Positions 1-12,091 of a DNA stretch of 64,000 nucleotides are shown here, piece by piece; the first letter of the stretch is position 1, and each line of letters opens with the position of its first letter. This stretch comes from Dugong dugon (taxonomy: Eukaryota; Chordata; Mammalia; Sirenia; Dugongidae). The stretch covers positions 111,905,234-111,969,233 of the forward strand of contig CM057462.1 of NCBI GenBank assembly GCA_030035585.1, in the 5' to 3' direction. Below the pieces are notes generated by a model. It was not told the origin of the DNA and did not search any database. It was given only the letters and a program-made list of their open reading frames with translations. A program made the translations under genes and the position numbers.

Positions 1-1629
1 GAAATAAACTACATTCCTGAATGAACTCTTTAGTACTTTAGTACTTATTATCAAGAAATTTCCAATGATTACAGATAATTATTTGATTAGACTTTGAATT
101 AGCCTTGCCAAATGTGTTTTTTAAGGGAAAATTGGTGTCTGAAAATAGCCCAGATTCAGTATTCTCTTTTAAATGGATGAATTGGTACAAGGGCACAATA
201 AAACACAACTTAAAGCAATGCGAAATATAAGTACTGGCTGCAGTAAATAAACCAAGTTGTTATATGACAATCAAAATAAAATACCATTAAGACTGAAAAT
301 AATATAAACTTTATAAATGTATATTAGCTGGCATAGGGAAATGCTGAATTTGCATATGTCTTTAGTTATCTCTTACCAATATATGTCTACTTATATTTTG
401 ATCTCTTTAGAGGATGCTTGATATTATAATATGCAATTATTTAAAAACTTAAGCAATGTGCAAAAAAATTATGTCCTCGTTTGTTCCACTTTGAAAGCAT
501 TGCTAACTGCCATAAGAATACTGCCATATTACAAGGCATATGCACCACTGGGGAGAAGAAAATCAGGTTACTCAGAGTTCTTGGTTGTAAGTAATATAAC
601 CTAACTTTAGCTATTTTAACCTGAAAGTAGTTTTTATACCTGGGCTCACAAAATTGAAATAAACGGTAATAAAACATGATCCACCAGCCATTTCTGCCAA
701 GCAAGTAATCTAACCAGGATGCTGCCATGTTGCTGGGTACCATCCCATCCCTTGATCTCTGCATCACTCACTCAAGATTTATAGTCTCAAGTGAAAGAGT
801 CCAGGTGACTGTGCAGAGGTCATTAGCATGTCCATGAGCTTTCAGAAGATGGGATCAGGGGAAATTTGATCTTTCTGCTTCCAACATGGGAGGCAGAGAA
901 CTGCCTTCCACAAAAGTAGAGCAGTGAGAATTCACCAAAGTAGAAACCAAGATTATAAATGCCAGCATTAAATCCCTTTGGAAACATTTAAATAATGTGG
1001 AGTTGATATAAAGACAACTACAGGACTAGAGAGAAAAGGGATCCCTGGCGGAGAAACTACAGTGATAGAAAAAAGATTCACATTGTAACAAAATAGACAA
1101 TAGCTTGATTTTAAACGGAAAGTTCTGGGGACTGGTGCAAGGGGGAGGAGGTGCTGCTAAGAAATTAATCAAATGAAGGCTGGTATAAGATATATGAGCT
1201 GCTACATACTGGCATAAAAGTTGAAATTATGAGTGCTGACAGGAAAATTTAGAGGAAGTTAAATCAAAAGCATGAATTCTATGAGTACATTTGCTTTCTG
1301 ATGATAAGTAGATGAGAAAGTAAATGAGAAAAAGACAGCGTATAGTGTTTGCTATTATTGCTTACATCTGTAATGACAGTGTTAGTACTCTGACAATCTC
1401 TAATACCATCAAGTCGTTTGAAAAAATCGTATGGAGGGTGATTTGTATTATTATCGACAATATGAGAGTATACTGGTTCTTGAGGTTTTAATTTTGAAGG
1501 CGACTTTGACTGCACTCAGCCTTCATTTCTCAATGCTTCCAAATGCTTTGTTCATGTCTCCGTTATAAACCATTAAATTATTTCAGAGCTGTTAGATACC
1601 CATCTCTCTGCTAACTTGTAAATTTTTGA

Positions 1630-1725
1630 TGATGAAGAATTAAACTTACACAGTTTGATAACACAGCATCTAGCACAGTGCCTGGGAGTTAGAAGGGCAT
1701 ACAATAGATGTTAGGTGAATTAGTA
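1630..1725 (+). repeat. MIR/L2-type 3' end relic
   Basis: The order of words (a 'ctagcacagtgcctggga' phrase, then an AATAGATGTT stretch) follows the well-known 3' region of MIR/L2 elements. It is strongly diverged, and which of the two families it belongs to is uncertain. Confidence 0.5.
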
Positions 1726-1884
1726 CACACATAGATGAGGAGAAGGGAAATGAACACCCTCTGATTCCACATGTCACCAGTTCCTAGTCTAAAATGTCTG
1801 ACACATTCTGACTGAGATAATGAAGTTTGCAAGTAGAGAAGATTAACAAATAATCCAGGCTTAATTTTTTATTAATCCTATTAA

Positions 1885-2005
1885 TTCTGTTCAACAAACA
1901 ACTATTGTGCTTGTTGTATGCCAGGTACTGTGTCAAATACTAGGAATACACAAATTGAGAAGACCTGTTCCTTCCCTTAAGGTGCCTACAATCTAATTGA
2001 AGTGC
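1885..2005 (+). repeat. L2-type LINE relic
   Basis: The sequence contains the L2 3'-end signature around 'tgccaggtactgtg' followed by 'ctaggaatacac', then a 'cttccct...ggtgcctacaatct' segment. That is the usual order in mammalian L2. It is an old, diverged fragment with no coding potential. Confidence 0.55.
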
Positions 2006-2099
2006 ATCATCAGATTCCTGAGCTCTAAACCAGATATACTGAAGCTGATTTATAAGGATGTAGTCTGAGAATCTGATTTAAATAAGCCCTATGTGATTC

Positions 2100-2303
2100 C
2101 TGGAGTCCCTGAGTGACGCAAACAGTTAATATGATCAGCTGCTAAAGGAAAGACTGGATGCTAGAGTCTACCCAGAAGAAAGGCCTGGCAATCAATCACT
2201 GAAGACCGAATGGAGCACAGTTCTACTCTGACACACATGGGTGCCATAAGAGGGAATTGACTAGAAGGCAACTGGCCTTTTTTTTTTTTTTTTTTTACTG
2301 CAT
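2100..2303 (+). mobile_element. AfroSINE, sense, flanked by a 10-bp duplication
   Basis: This is a SINE of the AfroSINE type. It has a tRNA-derived head (cctgagtgacgcaaacagtt), a decayed B-box region, the body phrase 'agaaaggcctggcaatc', and the RTE-like tail 'gaattgactagaaggcaact' followed by a T-rich run. The 10-bp sequence TATGTGATTC occurs at 2090-2099 and again at 2304-2313, bounding the insertion as a target-site duplication. Such SINEs are non-coding and need LINE enzymes to move. Confidence 0.88.
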
Positions 2304-2584
2304 TATGTGATTCTTAAGCATATTAAATTTTGAGAATCAGAGTATTAGTAGAAAGCAGACTATTATTATGACACAATCAACAATCTTTAAAGAAAGATGG
2401 GGTGAGGCAAGTCATCAGAAAAGATTGCTTACAAGGTGCCTCTAATGAATTCAGTGGGTGTTTGGGGATTCTTAAATGAGTATATTCAAGCTGATTTATT
2501 TAGAATATTACTAAATATAATCTAGGATAGAATAAGAAGACTAAATTACAAGAGTAACATATATATGTATAGATATATGTTTCT

Positions 2585-2700
<116 letters not shown>

Positions 2701-3275
2701 AAAATCCTAAGGATCATTAAATTATAAACTCTACAATTATATTAAGCAAAAGGTAGAACCTTGTGTATTAACATTTAATTAGGATTAACTAGATTAGTAG
2801 TGTGAAAAAACAAGCAAAAGGGAAAGTTTTCATCACTTTCCCATGGCATCCCAAATTTGGTTAATTCATCACAACTGCCATAATTTGCAATTTGTATTCA
2901 GAAAACCTTCTGTATTGAAATAAGAAAGGTGACACAAGTCTCTGTCATGGGGAATTGTTGGCAGGGGAGTTACGTGCAGCAAAATCTGTCTTTTGTGTTT
3001 CTATGTCAGAAAGAAAAGCAGATTGATGCTGAGTTGATTATATGATTTCAATTAAGAAGGAAAAAGGAAAGTCTTCACAATGGAAGATTAGTCTATGATT
3101 AAAACGCGCTTATATGAAACAGCAGATTGACGTCCAGAATATTATTGGATATTGGCAATTCCTGTAAAATAGAACCAATTGTACACTAGTCAATGTCTCG
3201 TTGTGAATATAAAACAGATACGAATCTTATTATTTCTGTTCTTCGTATGTTAAATGTCCTTTATGAGAAGAAAGA
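2701..3275. other. Unassigned AT-rich sequence
   Basis: Nothing recognisable: no long frame, and no repeat I could name. Confidence 0.5.
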
Positions 3276-3285
3276 AGCCACTTTT

Positions 3286-3864
3286 TTCTTTTTTTTTAGT
3301 GTTGTAGTTTAAGTGAAAGTTTACATTTCCAGTTAGTCTCTCATACAAAAATTTATACATACATTGTTATGTGACCCTAATGGCTCTCCCTATACTGTGA
3401 CAGCACACTCCTCCTTTCTACCCCTGATCCCCCGTGTCCATTCAACCAGCTCCTAACCTTCTCTGCCTTCTCATCTCACATCCCTTCAGACAGAGGCTAC
3501 CCATTTAGTCTCACGTATCTACTTGAGCTAAGAAGCACACTCTTCACGAGTATGTTTTTATGTCCCACAGTCCAGTCCAATCTTTGTCTGAAGAGTTGGC
3601 CTCGGGAATTGTTTTAGCGCTGGGTGGACAGTCAGTCTGGGGGTCATGCTTTCTGGGGTTCCTCCAGTCTCAGTCAAACCATTAAGTCTGGTCTTTTTAC
3701 TAGAATTTGAGTTCTGCACCCCACCTTTCTCCTGCTCCATTAGGGACTCTTTGTTGTGTTCCCTGTCAGGGCGGTCATTGGTGATAGCTGGGCACCATCT
3801 AGTTCTTATGATCTCAGGCTGATGAAGTCTCTGGTTTATATGGCCCTTTCTGTCTCTTGGAAAA
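3286..3864 (-). mobile_element. 5'-truncated L1, 3' UTR only, antisense
   Basis: This is the reverse complement of the L1 3' UTR seen in sense at about 31.9-32.85 kb. Shared features include the 'catgctttctggggtt' phrase and a TTTTTT run at the start, which is the antisense poly-A. The duplication AGCCACTTTT lies at 3276-3285 and 3865-3874, so this is an ordinary truncated L1 insertion of about 580 bp. It carries no coding region. Confidence 0.9.
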
Positions 3865-3874
3865 AGCCACTTTT

Positions 3875-6690
3875 ATGATTATAATCAACTCTTATTTTCA
3901 AGATAAACACATGCTTTTCCAAATATTGACACAAATCTGTATCATTGAGTATATATAAATTCACTATGTATGTGTTTTATATGGGCTATGACCAAAGCCA
4001 TTGTGACACAGTTGAACAAGCATAAGTAGAAAAATATATGACTATGTATGAACTTTCAATATCTGTTATCAAATAAACTAGACCTTCTCTGCTACTGCAT
4101 AAAAACCCCTCTAATAAAGAGAGTAGTAAGGTGAGAAAGGAATGAGGCACAGATTAGGATAAGCAGGTCAGGCAGAAAAAACAAGAAATATATCTGGTTA
4201 GGGCCAAAAATCAGACATTTCATTTGAACAAAGATTTGGAAGCTAATATAAAAATTCAATGCATATTATCTATGTGTTATCTATAATGGTGTATGAATAT
4301 GCTTTTAATAATTATCATACATTTTCAATTTCCTTGTATATATTAAGCCTTCTCAATTACCATTTTAAAAAAAAATACAATTCCTAGTTTAAAAAAAAAA
4401 CAAAACAACTCTAGGCATAATTTTAAATAGATATCTGACCAAGGAGAGTTGGAGCCAGTATTTCAGTAAACATGCTTATGTTCAGTTTGGGGTGTCCTTT
4501 ACAAAATCCTACCTTTACAAAATTTCTTTCTGACAAAGACATTGTAAACTGGACAGTGCCAAATAAATGTAAGAGATTTATATAGAGCAAGCACAGAAAA
4601 ACATTCTCTTTATGCAAAACTAGTCTTTCATGTTGTGGTTAATTTGCTTACATCTTGTTTAGGCAAAGGTGGTTTAAGTGACAGCAAATGGATTTAAAGA
4701 GATAATCTCTGTAAAGGGCCAAGAATTTGTAAACTAAGGAACTACTCTGAATAAACAAATCTTGCTGGGCATTCTGCTATGTGTATTTATAGACATTTCA
4801 GAAAACAAACAAACAACTGAGTCTGCTCTCTTGGCTCCTTCTCTAACATTTAACAATTGATGGCTTATTATAAAGTTATTTGAAATGTCAATGTGGTGAT
4901 AATTTATTCAAATATTAAGTGCTTAAAAGGAATACACATTGAAGTATGCATATGCTGTATTAAAGTTTCATTGTATTATTTGTAAGATTTTATAAAGAAG
5001 CCATTGGGATGCCATCAGCGATTACAAGAAAAGAGAAAGAAACTTCTAGGTTATCTGACAACATTGCTTCCTAATATAAAACAGGTAATTTTGACATAAT
5101 AATTTTATAATCTATTTCCAAAGTGATATAGGCTTATTTAAAAAAGAAATACTTTTTTAAATTCAAATACACGGGAAGACATGTTTTTAATCATCCAGGA
5201 CTTTACTTAGAGCACCAATTGGAGCAGGAGGAAGAGATGGAAAAACAGGAGCTTAACCCATGGACCTAGCAAGTCCACATAGTGGACAAAGATTTCATTT
5301 TCCTTTTCACTGTTCTGGTAGTGTGCATTCTGTCAGCACAGGTGTGATGCTAGAGCTCATCTAAATGTGTCTGCAATTACCTGCACCTGTGGATCACCAT
5401 CAGGCCAATAATAAAAATGCCTTTCCCACAGTTTTACTTGAAGACATTGCAATTTATTCAGGCTTAATGAGGTAAAAGCGGAAATCCTCTGGGAATTTCT
5501 GTTCCCAAAAACCAGACTTTTTCTTTTCACCTCAACAATTAACTTCTTCTGTTATCAACATACAAGAAAAGGCAAAAGTTAGGACTCATGGGTGCCCTTA
5601 TTTAGCCATAGTAAAGACTCAGTTTCCATGGACAGGGCAAATAATAGCTAAGTTGATTGAAGATAATGTTTTTCAATCACGGTGTTGTCACTACACTTTT
5701 GCAATACTTAGATGGAGGAACAAAAATATTATCAGCTGGTGCTATACAGAATGCTTCAGCTGCAAAGAATTGAATAAATTTCATCATTATACAAAAAAAA
5801 AAGAATTAGAATAAAAGAACAATAAGATTATGGTTGAGTCACTATGACACTAGAATGGGGAAAAAGTTCAGGAGAGCCTGATATATAATTTAAGTCCAAG
5901 ACAAAATACACCCTGTTAATACCAAGGTTACTTCTCTAAATAATTATTGCAAATAATATACTGTGATACTCATTTTCTCTAGATGAAAAGTTTAGATTTG
6001 TATTCTTACCAGGGAGATTTATAAACATTAAGGAAGATGCCAAAATATTATTCACTGGATCATGGAAAGATTTATTTTACAGAAATTTTGTCAGTTGTAG
6101 AATTCACTATAACAGATTTTTCTCTGTATGAAGTAAAACCCATAGTTAAACCATGGCTAAATTAGGGGTTAAATCAAAATGATACATGGGACATTTCTCA
6201 CACCATAGAAGTGAAAGCGTATGTTGAAAATGTCATAATTGAACTGCAACAATAGTAGGTGTGTGTGGCAGGAGGTGGTTTATGACACTTCCGCTAGACC
6301 AGTAGGGTTAATATTGTATATTACATATGCATATATTAAAATACATACAGACACCCACTTGTCATATATATTATGTGCACATCCACATGTAAGATGCATA
6401 TAACATATAACCACTTTTATATTTATGTCAGATAGAGATAAATACATAGAAAAGCATAGTCATTTCCAGTACATATGGGAATTCTTCTTCATGATTTAAT
6501 TGAAGAGGCAATTTTTCTTTGACACCTGTCCCATCAACTTCTTTCATTTATTCCACGCAGAAGATTTACTCTCTCCTTGATAATCTTAAACCATTGCCAG
6601 TATTTAATTTAACAGACGTAGAGTATTCCTGCTTATCTTCTTGCATGTCATGCCTTTCCACATTAGGCTGTAAACATCTCCAAAGCATGA
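3875..6690. other. Unassigned, mostly unique-looking sequence
   Basis: No gene was recognised in this 2.8-kb stretch. It contains poly-A-like runs near 4,370 and 5,790. The 5,280-5,560 part is less AT-rich and could be conserved non-coding DNA, but no splice-bounded open frame was convincing there. Confidence 0.45.
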
Positions 6691-7000
6691 ATCATAGTGT
6701 CTAATACCTACAAAGTGCTCAATAATTATTTGTGGTTAATCACACTAGTCAGTCATTAAATCACGTACTAAGTGTCAGGCACTGTGTAAGGCACTAGGAA
6801 TATAATGGTGAGCAAACTAGACATGACTTAAGTGGCACTTAGAAGTATAGACATCTATGAAAACAAAATACCTGACTCTGGGGGTCATTCAGGGAAGTTG
6901 TTCCTGAAGAAGTTAGTTTTAACTCAAAAATGAATTCTATGCAAAAATTAATTAGGTAAAAAGTATGGGAGCATGACTAAAAACCTTGAGTGGAAGGAAA
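6690..7000 (+). repeat. L2-type LINE relic
   Basis: Phrases typical of the L2 3' region appear in order: 'aagtgtcaggcactgtgtaa', a 'ggcactaggaatataatgg' segment, then 'gtcattcagggaagttg' corresponding to the L2 'cagggaaggcttcctgg' region. It is diverged and non-coding. Confidence 0.6.
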
Positions 7001-7954
7001 CATGGTTTCTTGAGGGGCTGTGACTTTAACAGATGTTAAATTATTTTTCAATCTATTTTACCAAGTGACCATTACTGTAGATTAACTCAGCATAAATGCT
7101 CTATTACACTATTTTGCACTACTCAAAATTTTTAATAGTTTGTGTAATACATATACAAGTATTTTCTCTTTGGGTTCTTAGTGTAATGCTATTTTGACTT
7201 CCAAAGCAGAAAGGGTACATTCACTCACATTTGAGAGGCAGCTGCCTATAAATGTCTCTGTCCAGCTGTCAGGATCTAACCTGAAGTCTCTCTCATATGT
7301 GTTCTAACAGCATCCCTTCTGCTCAATTTGTGTGGGGCCCTTCCTTCTCAGGTCAACACAGAGCAGCTGCTTTGGGGTCCTGTTGTTATCTTCCTCTGCA
7401 CATATCCAGCTCAGCACTCTGAGATGCAGTAGGAATTGTTTAATATTGGTGGATTGGCCATATTCCAGGAGCTCATCTTGCCATTTGACGAAAAGAATGG
7501 TAAAAGATGAGAATCATCCCATACTATTAAAGTACTCAGATAACTTGAATGAAAAAGTAATACAATACCTGGCAGAAAGTGGACGTTAAAATGAAAACTA
7601 TTAATTTTATTATTAAAGCAGTAACAAGTCTTATAAAATATAATTGCTCTGTAACTTGCTTCATAATTCCATGATGCACTGATAATATCCTTAGCATATA
7701 ACTTTTCAAATAACCAAAATATATGTTGTAACCCCCAGTAATTGACAATTCACATGAATGTTTACATATTTTTGAAGTGAATTAACTAAAAATTAATATT
7801 CTGACTGTCCTATTACCATCTACTTTTCTTTTGTAACACTTCTCAATATTATAAATAATTATTTGGGTCTTTTTTTCACATCTGTTGTTTCTCGAAACCT
7901 ATAACCTCCCTGAGAGAAAAGAAATCTATCCCAATACTTAGCTCGGTGTTACAC
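7001..7954. other. Unassigned sequence
   Basis: No repeat or gene was recognised. An 85-codon plus-strand frame at 7332-7589 has no recognisable motif and no supporting splice sites, so it is treated as chance. Confidence 0.45.
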
Positions 7955-8064
7955 AGTAATAATGATGATGATAATTACTACAATTATTGAGTGCAAACTT
8001 CTTTTCAGACACCATTCAAGGCACTTTTCATGTATTAACACATTTATTCCTTAAAATACTGTGA
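7955..8064 (+). repeat. MIR, 5' half (split element)
   Basis: This follows the MIR core: 'tattgagtgcaaac', then 'ttcaaggcacttttcatg', then 'tattaacacatttattcc'. The match stops at about 8064 in the 'actgtgag' segment. It resumes at 12,781 with 'accctatgat' and the continuation of the same MIR order. The two halves are about 4.7 kb apart and the gap is filled by nested retroelements. Confidence 0.65.
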
Positions 8065-8429
8065 GTTCGATTCCAAGCCCAGGTAAAAGGGAGTAAGCAT
8101 ACTCCACCTGGTTGTTCCCACTAAATGCAAATATGAAACCTGGACACAATGTAGGAAGAGCTATAGGAGTTCTCAGAAAAGTAAATAGTAGCAGGAAGAG
8201 CAGGTAATAAGACCAGAATTTTAAAGACCACTGAACTTATGGTGAGTTTACTATATATTATCCCCCCTCTGGAATCCAATGGCTTGGACTCAATATGTCT
8301 TCAATTCCACATGTAGTCATTGGTAGGGACAGAGAGCACTCTGGGAAAAGTCTATGGTTCTCTAACTATTGAAGAACTTGAGTTCATAATGTAAAGCCTT
8401 CCAAAAAAAACAAAAACAAAAAAAAAACC
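8065..8429. repeat. Unassigned first part of the nested insertion, A-rich end
   Basis: This is the segment between the MIR half and the first recognisable L1 coding remnant. It ends in an A-rich run at 8402-8428. I do not recognise the family; it could be part of the outer L1 or a separate short retroelement. Confidence 0.35.
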
Positions 8430-8489
8430 CACAGTCCTGATGGTCACTGGTGAATTCTATCAAACATTTAAAAAAGAGTTCACACCAAG

Positions 8490-9000
8490 CGTCATAGATT
8501 GAATTGTGTCCCCCTAGAAATATCTGTCAGCTTGGCTAGGTCATGATTCCCAGCATTGTGTGGTTGTCCTCCATTTGTGATTGTAATTTTATGTTGAAGA
8601 GGATTAGGGTAGGATTGCAACATCCTTACTAAGGTCACATCTCTCATCCAATGTAAAGGGAGTTTCCCTAGGGTATGGCCTGCACTACCTTTTATCTTAG
8701 AAGAGATAAAAGGAAAGGGAAGCAGGCAGAGAGTGGGGACCTCATACCACCAAGAAAGCAGCACCAGGAGCAGAGTGCATCCTATGGACTTGATTTTCCT
8801 GCGCTCTGATGCTCCCAGACCAAGGGAAGACTGATGCATCATAAAGACCTTCCTCCAGAGCCAACAGAGAAAGTCTTTCCCTGCAGCTGATGCCTTGAAT
8901 TTGGACTTGCAGCCTACTAGACTGTGAGAGAATAAATTTCTCTTTGTTAAAAGCCATCCACTTACAGTATATCGGGTACATCAGCACTAGATGACTAAGT
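8490..9000 (+). mobile_element. Solo LTR, MaLR/ERVL-like, inside L1
   Basis: A 511-bp LTR of the same family as the copy at 51,109-51,608. It starts with the 'gattgaattgtgtcccc' motif and carries the 'cctcataccaccaagaaag' block. It ends with 'aagccatccactta...gatgactaag'. A 5-bp duplication CCAAG lies at 8485-8489 and 9001-9005. The L1 coding order resumes on the far side. No internal retroviral region remains, which points to LTR-LTR recombination. MaLR/ERVL is the closest family I can name. Confidence 0.82.
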
Positions 9001-10261
9001 CCAAGTCTATATAATCTCTTTCAGAAAATAGAAAGGAGATAGCACTTCTCAACTCATGGTATGAGGCCAGCATTCCCTGATTGCAAAACCAGACAAGGCC
9101 AGTGTAAAAGAAGATAATTACAGACCAATATCCTTCATAAATATAGACATGGTAAATTTTAACAAAATATTATAAAATGGAACCATGCAATATATGAAAA
9201 TAATAACATGCCGTGGCCAAGTGAGGTTTAGCCCATATCTTGCAAGCTGCTTCAATATTCAAAAATCAATGAACATAATCAATCATATTAACATTCTAAA
9301 GAAAAAACTCACATATCAAATCAATTAATGTACAAAAAGCATTTGAAAAAATTCGACATTTATTAATGATAAAAACTAATAAATGCAGTGAACTAGGAAT
9401 AGAAGGAAACTTCCTTAATACAGGACATCTACAAAAAATCTGCAACTAACATCATACTTACCAGTAAAAGACTTTCTACTTTCTCTAGAAAATCAGGAAA
9501 AATATAAATATGCTCATTATAAACATTCCTATTCAAGATCATATTAGCAGTCCTACCCAGTAAAATAAGGTAAGAAATTTACTATGCAGATTAATTATGA
9601 GATTCAACATAGTAAAGATGTCAATTAACCCCAAATTGATCTATAAATTTAATACAATTCTAATCAAAATCCCAGAAGGATTTTTGTAGCTATGGGCAGG
9701 CTTATTCTAAAACGTATATGGGAGGCAAACGGATCTAGAATAGCTAAATTTTTATTGGAAAACAAGAGTGAAGTTGGAGAATTAAACCATTCTGCTCTAT
9801 GATGTATTAGAAAGCCGCAGTTATCAAGACAGTGTGCTACTGGCAAAAAGGATATTTATATAGATCAACGGAAAAGAATTAAAAAGTCTAGAAATAAACC
9901 CTCACAAATAGAGTTGATTTTTCTTACAAAAATGTCAATGCAATTCAGTGGAGGAAACAATAGCCTTCTCAAAAATAGTAGTATGGGAACAAGTGAACAA
10001 AGACAAGCAAAATGATCAGCCTCAACCTAAAATTCACAACCTATAAAAATTTAAATCTAAAAGAATCATAAATCTAAATGTAAAATTATAAAATTTTAGC
10101 ATAAATCAAAGGAGAAAATCTTCATAAACTGTAATTAGGCAAAAATTTCCTAGACATTAAAATAAAATCATGACTTATAAATAAAATATTGACAGATTAG
10201 ACTTCATAGAAATTGAAAAAAACAAAACAAAAAACTTTTGCTGTGAGAGAAAAAAAAGAAA

Positions 10262-10300
10262 CTCGTTGCCATGGAGTCGATTCCGAAAGGTACTGTTAAA
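10262..10300 (-). repeat. Short AfroSINE tail fragment, antisense
   Basis: The phrase 'gttgccatggagtcgattcc' matches the antisense tail/body of AfroSINE. Only about 40 bp are present, within the old L1. Confidence 0.6.
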
Positions 10301-10408
10301 TAATGTAAACACAAGGTAAAGACTACGAGTAAATATTAGCAAATTGTATAATCTAAAAAGAACTTTCAGTCTGGCAGTTTCTTATGAAGCTAAACATTGG
10401 CTTACCAT

Positions 10409-10571
10409 TAAAAAAAATCTCATTGCTATCGAGCCAAGTCCGACTCATAGTGACCCTATAGGACAGAGTAGAGCTACCACATAGAATTCCTAAGGGGCAG
10501 CTGGTGGATTTGAACTACCAATGCCTTTTGGTGAGCAGCCAAGCACTTAACCACTGTGCCACCAGGGCTCC
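10409..10571 (-). mobile_element. AfroSINE, antisense, with 11-bp duplication
   Basis: The full antisense order is present: tail 'ttgctatcgagccaagtcc', body 'cctataggacagagtagag', and tRNA-like head ending 'ccaccagggctcc'. TGGCTTACCAT occurs at 10,398-10,408 and 10,572-10,582. The duplicated site is L1 sequence, so the SINE landed in the older L1. Confidence 0.92.
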
Positions 10572-10844
10572 TGGCTTACCATACAATTGCACTCCTAGGT
10601 ATTTACCCAAATGAGTTGAAAATATATGTTCATAAAACAAAAAAAACCCTGCAAACAAATATTTTTAAGAACTTTATGGGTAATTACCAAAAATTGGAAA
10701 CAAACAAGAAGTCATTCAATGGGCGAATGGACAAACAAATAGTAGTTCTACCATCCCATGGAGTTTTATCTAACAATAGAAAAATAGCTATCAAGCTATA
10801 AGACATGGAAAAACCTGAAATGCATATTGTTAAGTGGTATAAAA

Positions 10845-11010
10845 CCACCAACCCATTACCATCAAGTCAATTCAGACTTATAGTGACCTGACAGGACAGA
10901 GTAAAACTGCCCCATAGAGTTTCCAAGGAGCCCCTGGTGGATTCGAACTGCCAAACTTTTGGTTAGCGGCCATAGCTCTTAACCACTATGCCACCAGGGC
11001 TTCCCAGTTA
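10845..11010 (-). mobile_element. AfroSINE, antisense
   Basis: The antisense tail, the 'gacaggacagagtaaaactg' body and the head ending 'ccaccagggcttcc' are all present. The flanks 'aagtggtataaaa' and 'aagtcagtatgaaaa' look like a decayed duplication. L1 3' sequence continues on the far side. Confidence 0.88.
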
Positions 11011-11668
11011 TGCAAGTCAGTATGAAAAAGCTACATACGGTATGTTACCAAATGCGTGGTATTCTAGACAAGATAAAACTATAGAGACAATTTAAAAAAA
11101 AAAAATCATTGGTTGCCAGGGTTTTAAGGCGAGTGGAGAAGGATGAATATGTGGAGCACAGGGCATTTTTAGGGCAGTGAAACTATTCTGTATGAAACTG
11201 TAAAGGCGGACACATGATATCATGCATGTTTAAAACCCAAGGGACTGTGCAACACAAAGTGTGAACCCTAATGTAAACTATGGACTTTAATTAATAATAA
11301 AGTATCAATAATGATTAATCAATTGTAACAAATGTTCATACAAAAGGTAAAGTGTTAATAATAAAAGAAACATTGTGCATTGAAGAGAAGGGGCATAAGA
11401 GAATTCTGTATTTTCTACACAATTTCTTTGTAAACCTAAAACTGCTCAAAATAAAGTTTATATAATAAAAAGGATAAAAACTCAACAGTAAAAAAAAATT
11501 AAAAAATCAACCCAGCTGAAAATTGGACAAAAGACTTGAACAGAAGCTCCACCAAAGAGGACATATGGATGAAGAATAAGTGCATGGAATGTTGTTCAAC
11601 ATCGTTAGGAATTAAGTCAATGCAAACAAAAACCATGATAAAATATCTCTATACCTCTATCATCTCAT

Positions 11669-11908
11669 CAACTTTGGACACGTTATCAGGAGGTACTAGT
11701 CCCTGGAGAAGGACATCATGCTTGGTAAAGCAGATAGTCAGTGAAAAAGAGGAAGACCCTCAATGAGATGGATTGACACAGTGACTGCCACAATGGGCTC
11801 AAACACAGCAACAACTGTGAGAATGGCACAGGACCAGGCAGTGTTACGTTATGTTACACATAAGGTCTCTATGAGTTGGAATTAACTCCAGGACACCTAA
11901 TAACAATG
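11669..11908 (+). mobile_element. RTE-clade LINE, 3' end fragment
   Basis: The fragment matches the 3' terminus of the RTE copies at 36.6-41.2 kb and 51.9-53.6 kb. It includes 'ggagaaggacatcatgcttg', 'gaggaagaccctcaatgaga' and the end 'cacctaataacaa'. In the larger copies the same region is the C-terminal coding part of the RTE polyprotein. It is 5'-truncated and carries no enzyme domain. Confidence 0.88.
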
Positions 11909-11919
11909 TACCTATATTA

Positions 11920-12091
11920 ACAACAACAACAACAAAATTTCATTGCCACTGAGTTGATTCTGACTCATAGCAACCTTGTAGGACGGGATAGAACTGCCCC
12001 ACGGATTTTCCAAAGAGGTGCTGGTGGATTCGAACTGCCGACCTTTTGGTTAGCAGGCTTAGCTCTTAACCACTGCACCATCAGGACTCCA
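11920..12091 (-). mobile_element. AfroSINE, antisense, with duplication
   Basis: The antisense order runs from a CAA-repeat tail through 'ttgatt' and 'gactcatagcaacc' to a head ending 'ccatcaggactcc'. The flanks TACCTATATTA (11,909-11,919) and TACTTATATTA (12,092-12,102) are a one-mismatch duplication. It sits directly against the RTE 3' end. Confidence 0.9.

Larger units (their letters stand above)
1..2089. other. AT-rich unassigned sequence with old repeat relics
   Basis: No reading frame here looks like a real protein. The short open frames are chance frames in AT-rich DNA. Two patches look like L2/MIR-type relics and are listed separately. Nothing else was recognised. Confidence 0.6.
8430..11470 (+). 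pseudogene. Old L1 (L1M-type): ORF2 remnant and 3' UTR, interrupted
   Basis: Remnants of L1 ORF2 (endonuclease plus reverse transcriptase protein) appear in order. There is a GxTGEFYQT-type segment at about 8440-8475, a 'agaccaatatccttca' (NYRPIS-like) segment at about 9122, and a segment around 9,340 corresponding to the DAEKAFDKI region. Around 10,580 is an 'attgcactcctaggtattta' stretch near the ORF2 C-terminus. The 3' UTR runs to 11,470 with 'aactgctcaaaataaag'. Stops and frameshifts are everywhere, so it is non-functional. A solo LTR and three SINE pieces interrupt it. Confidence 0.82.

Noticed and set aside
2100-2140. tRNA-like head that might be a tRNA gene
   Set aside because: It is the tRNA-derived promoter part of an AfroSINE, with no full cloverleaf or mature 3' end. 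The same applies to the other SINE heads.
8492-8987. Minus-strand frames of 116 and 81 codons
   Set aside because: They fall wholly inside a solo LTR and overlap each other. Retroviral LTRs do not encode these.
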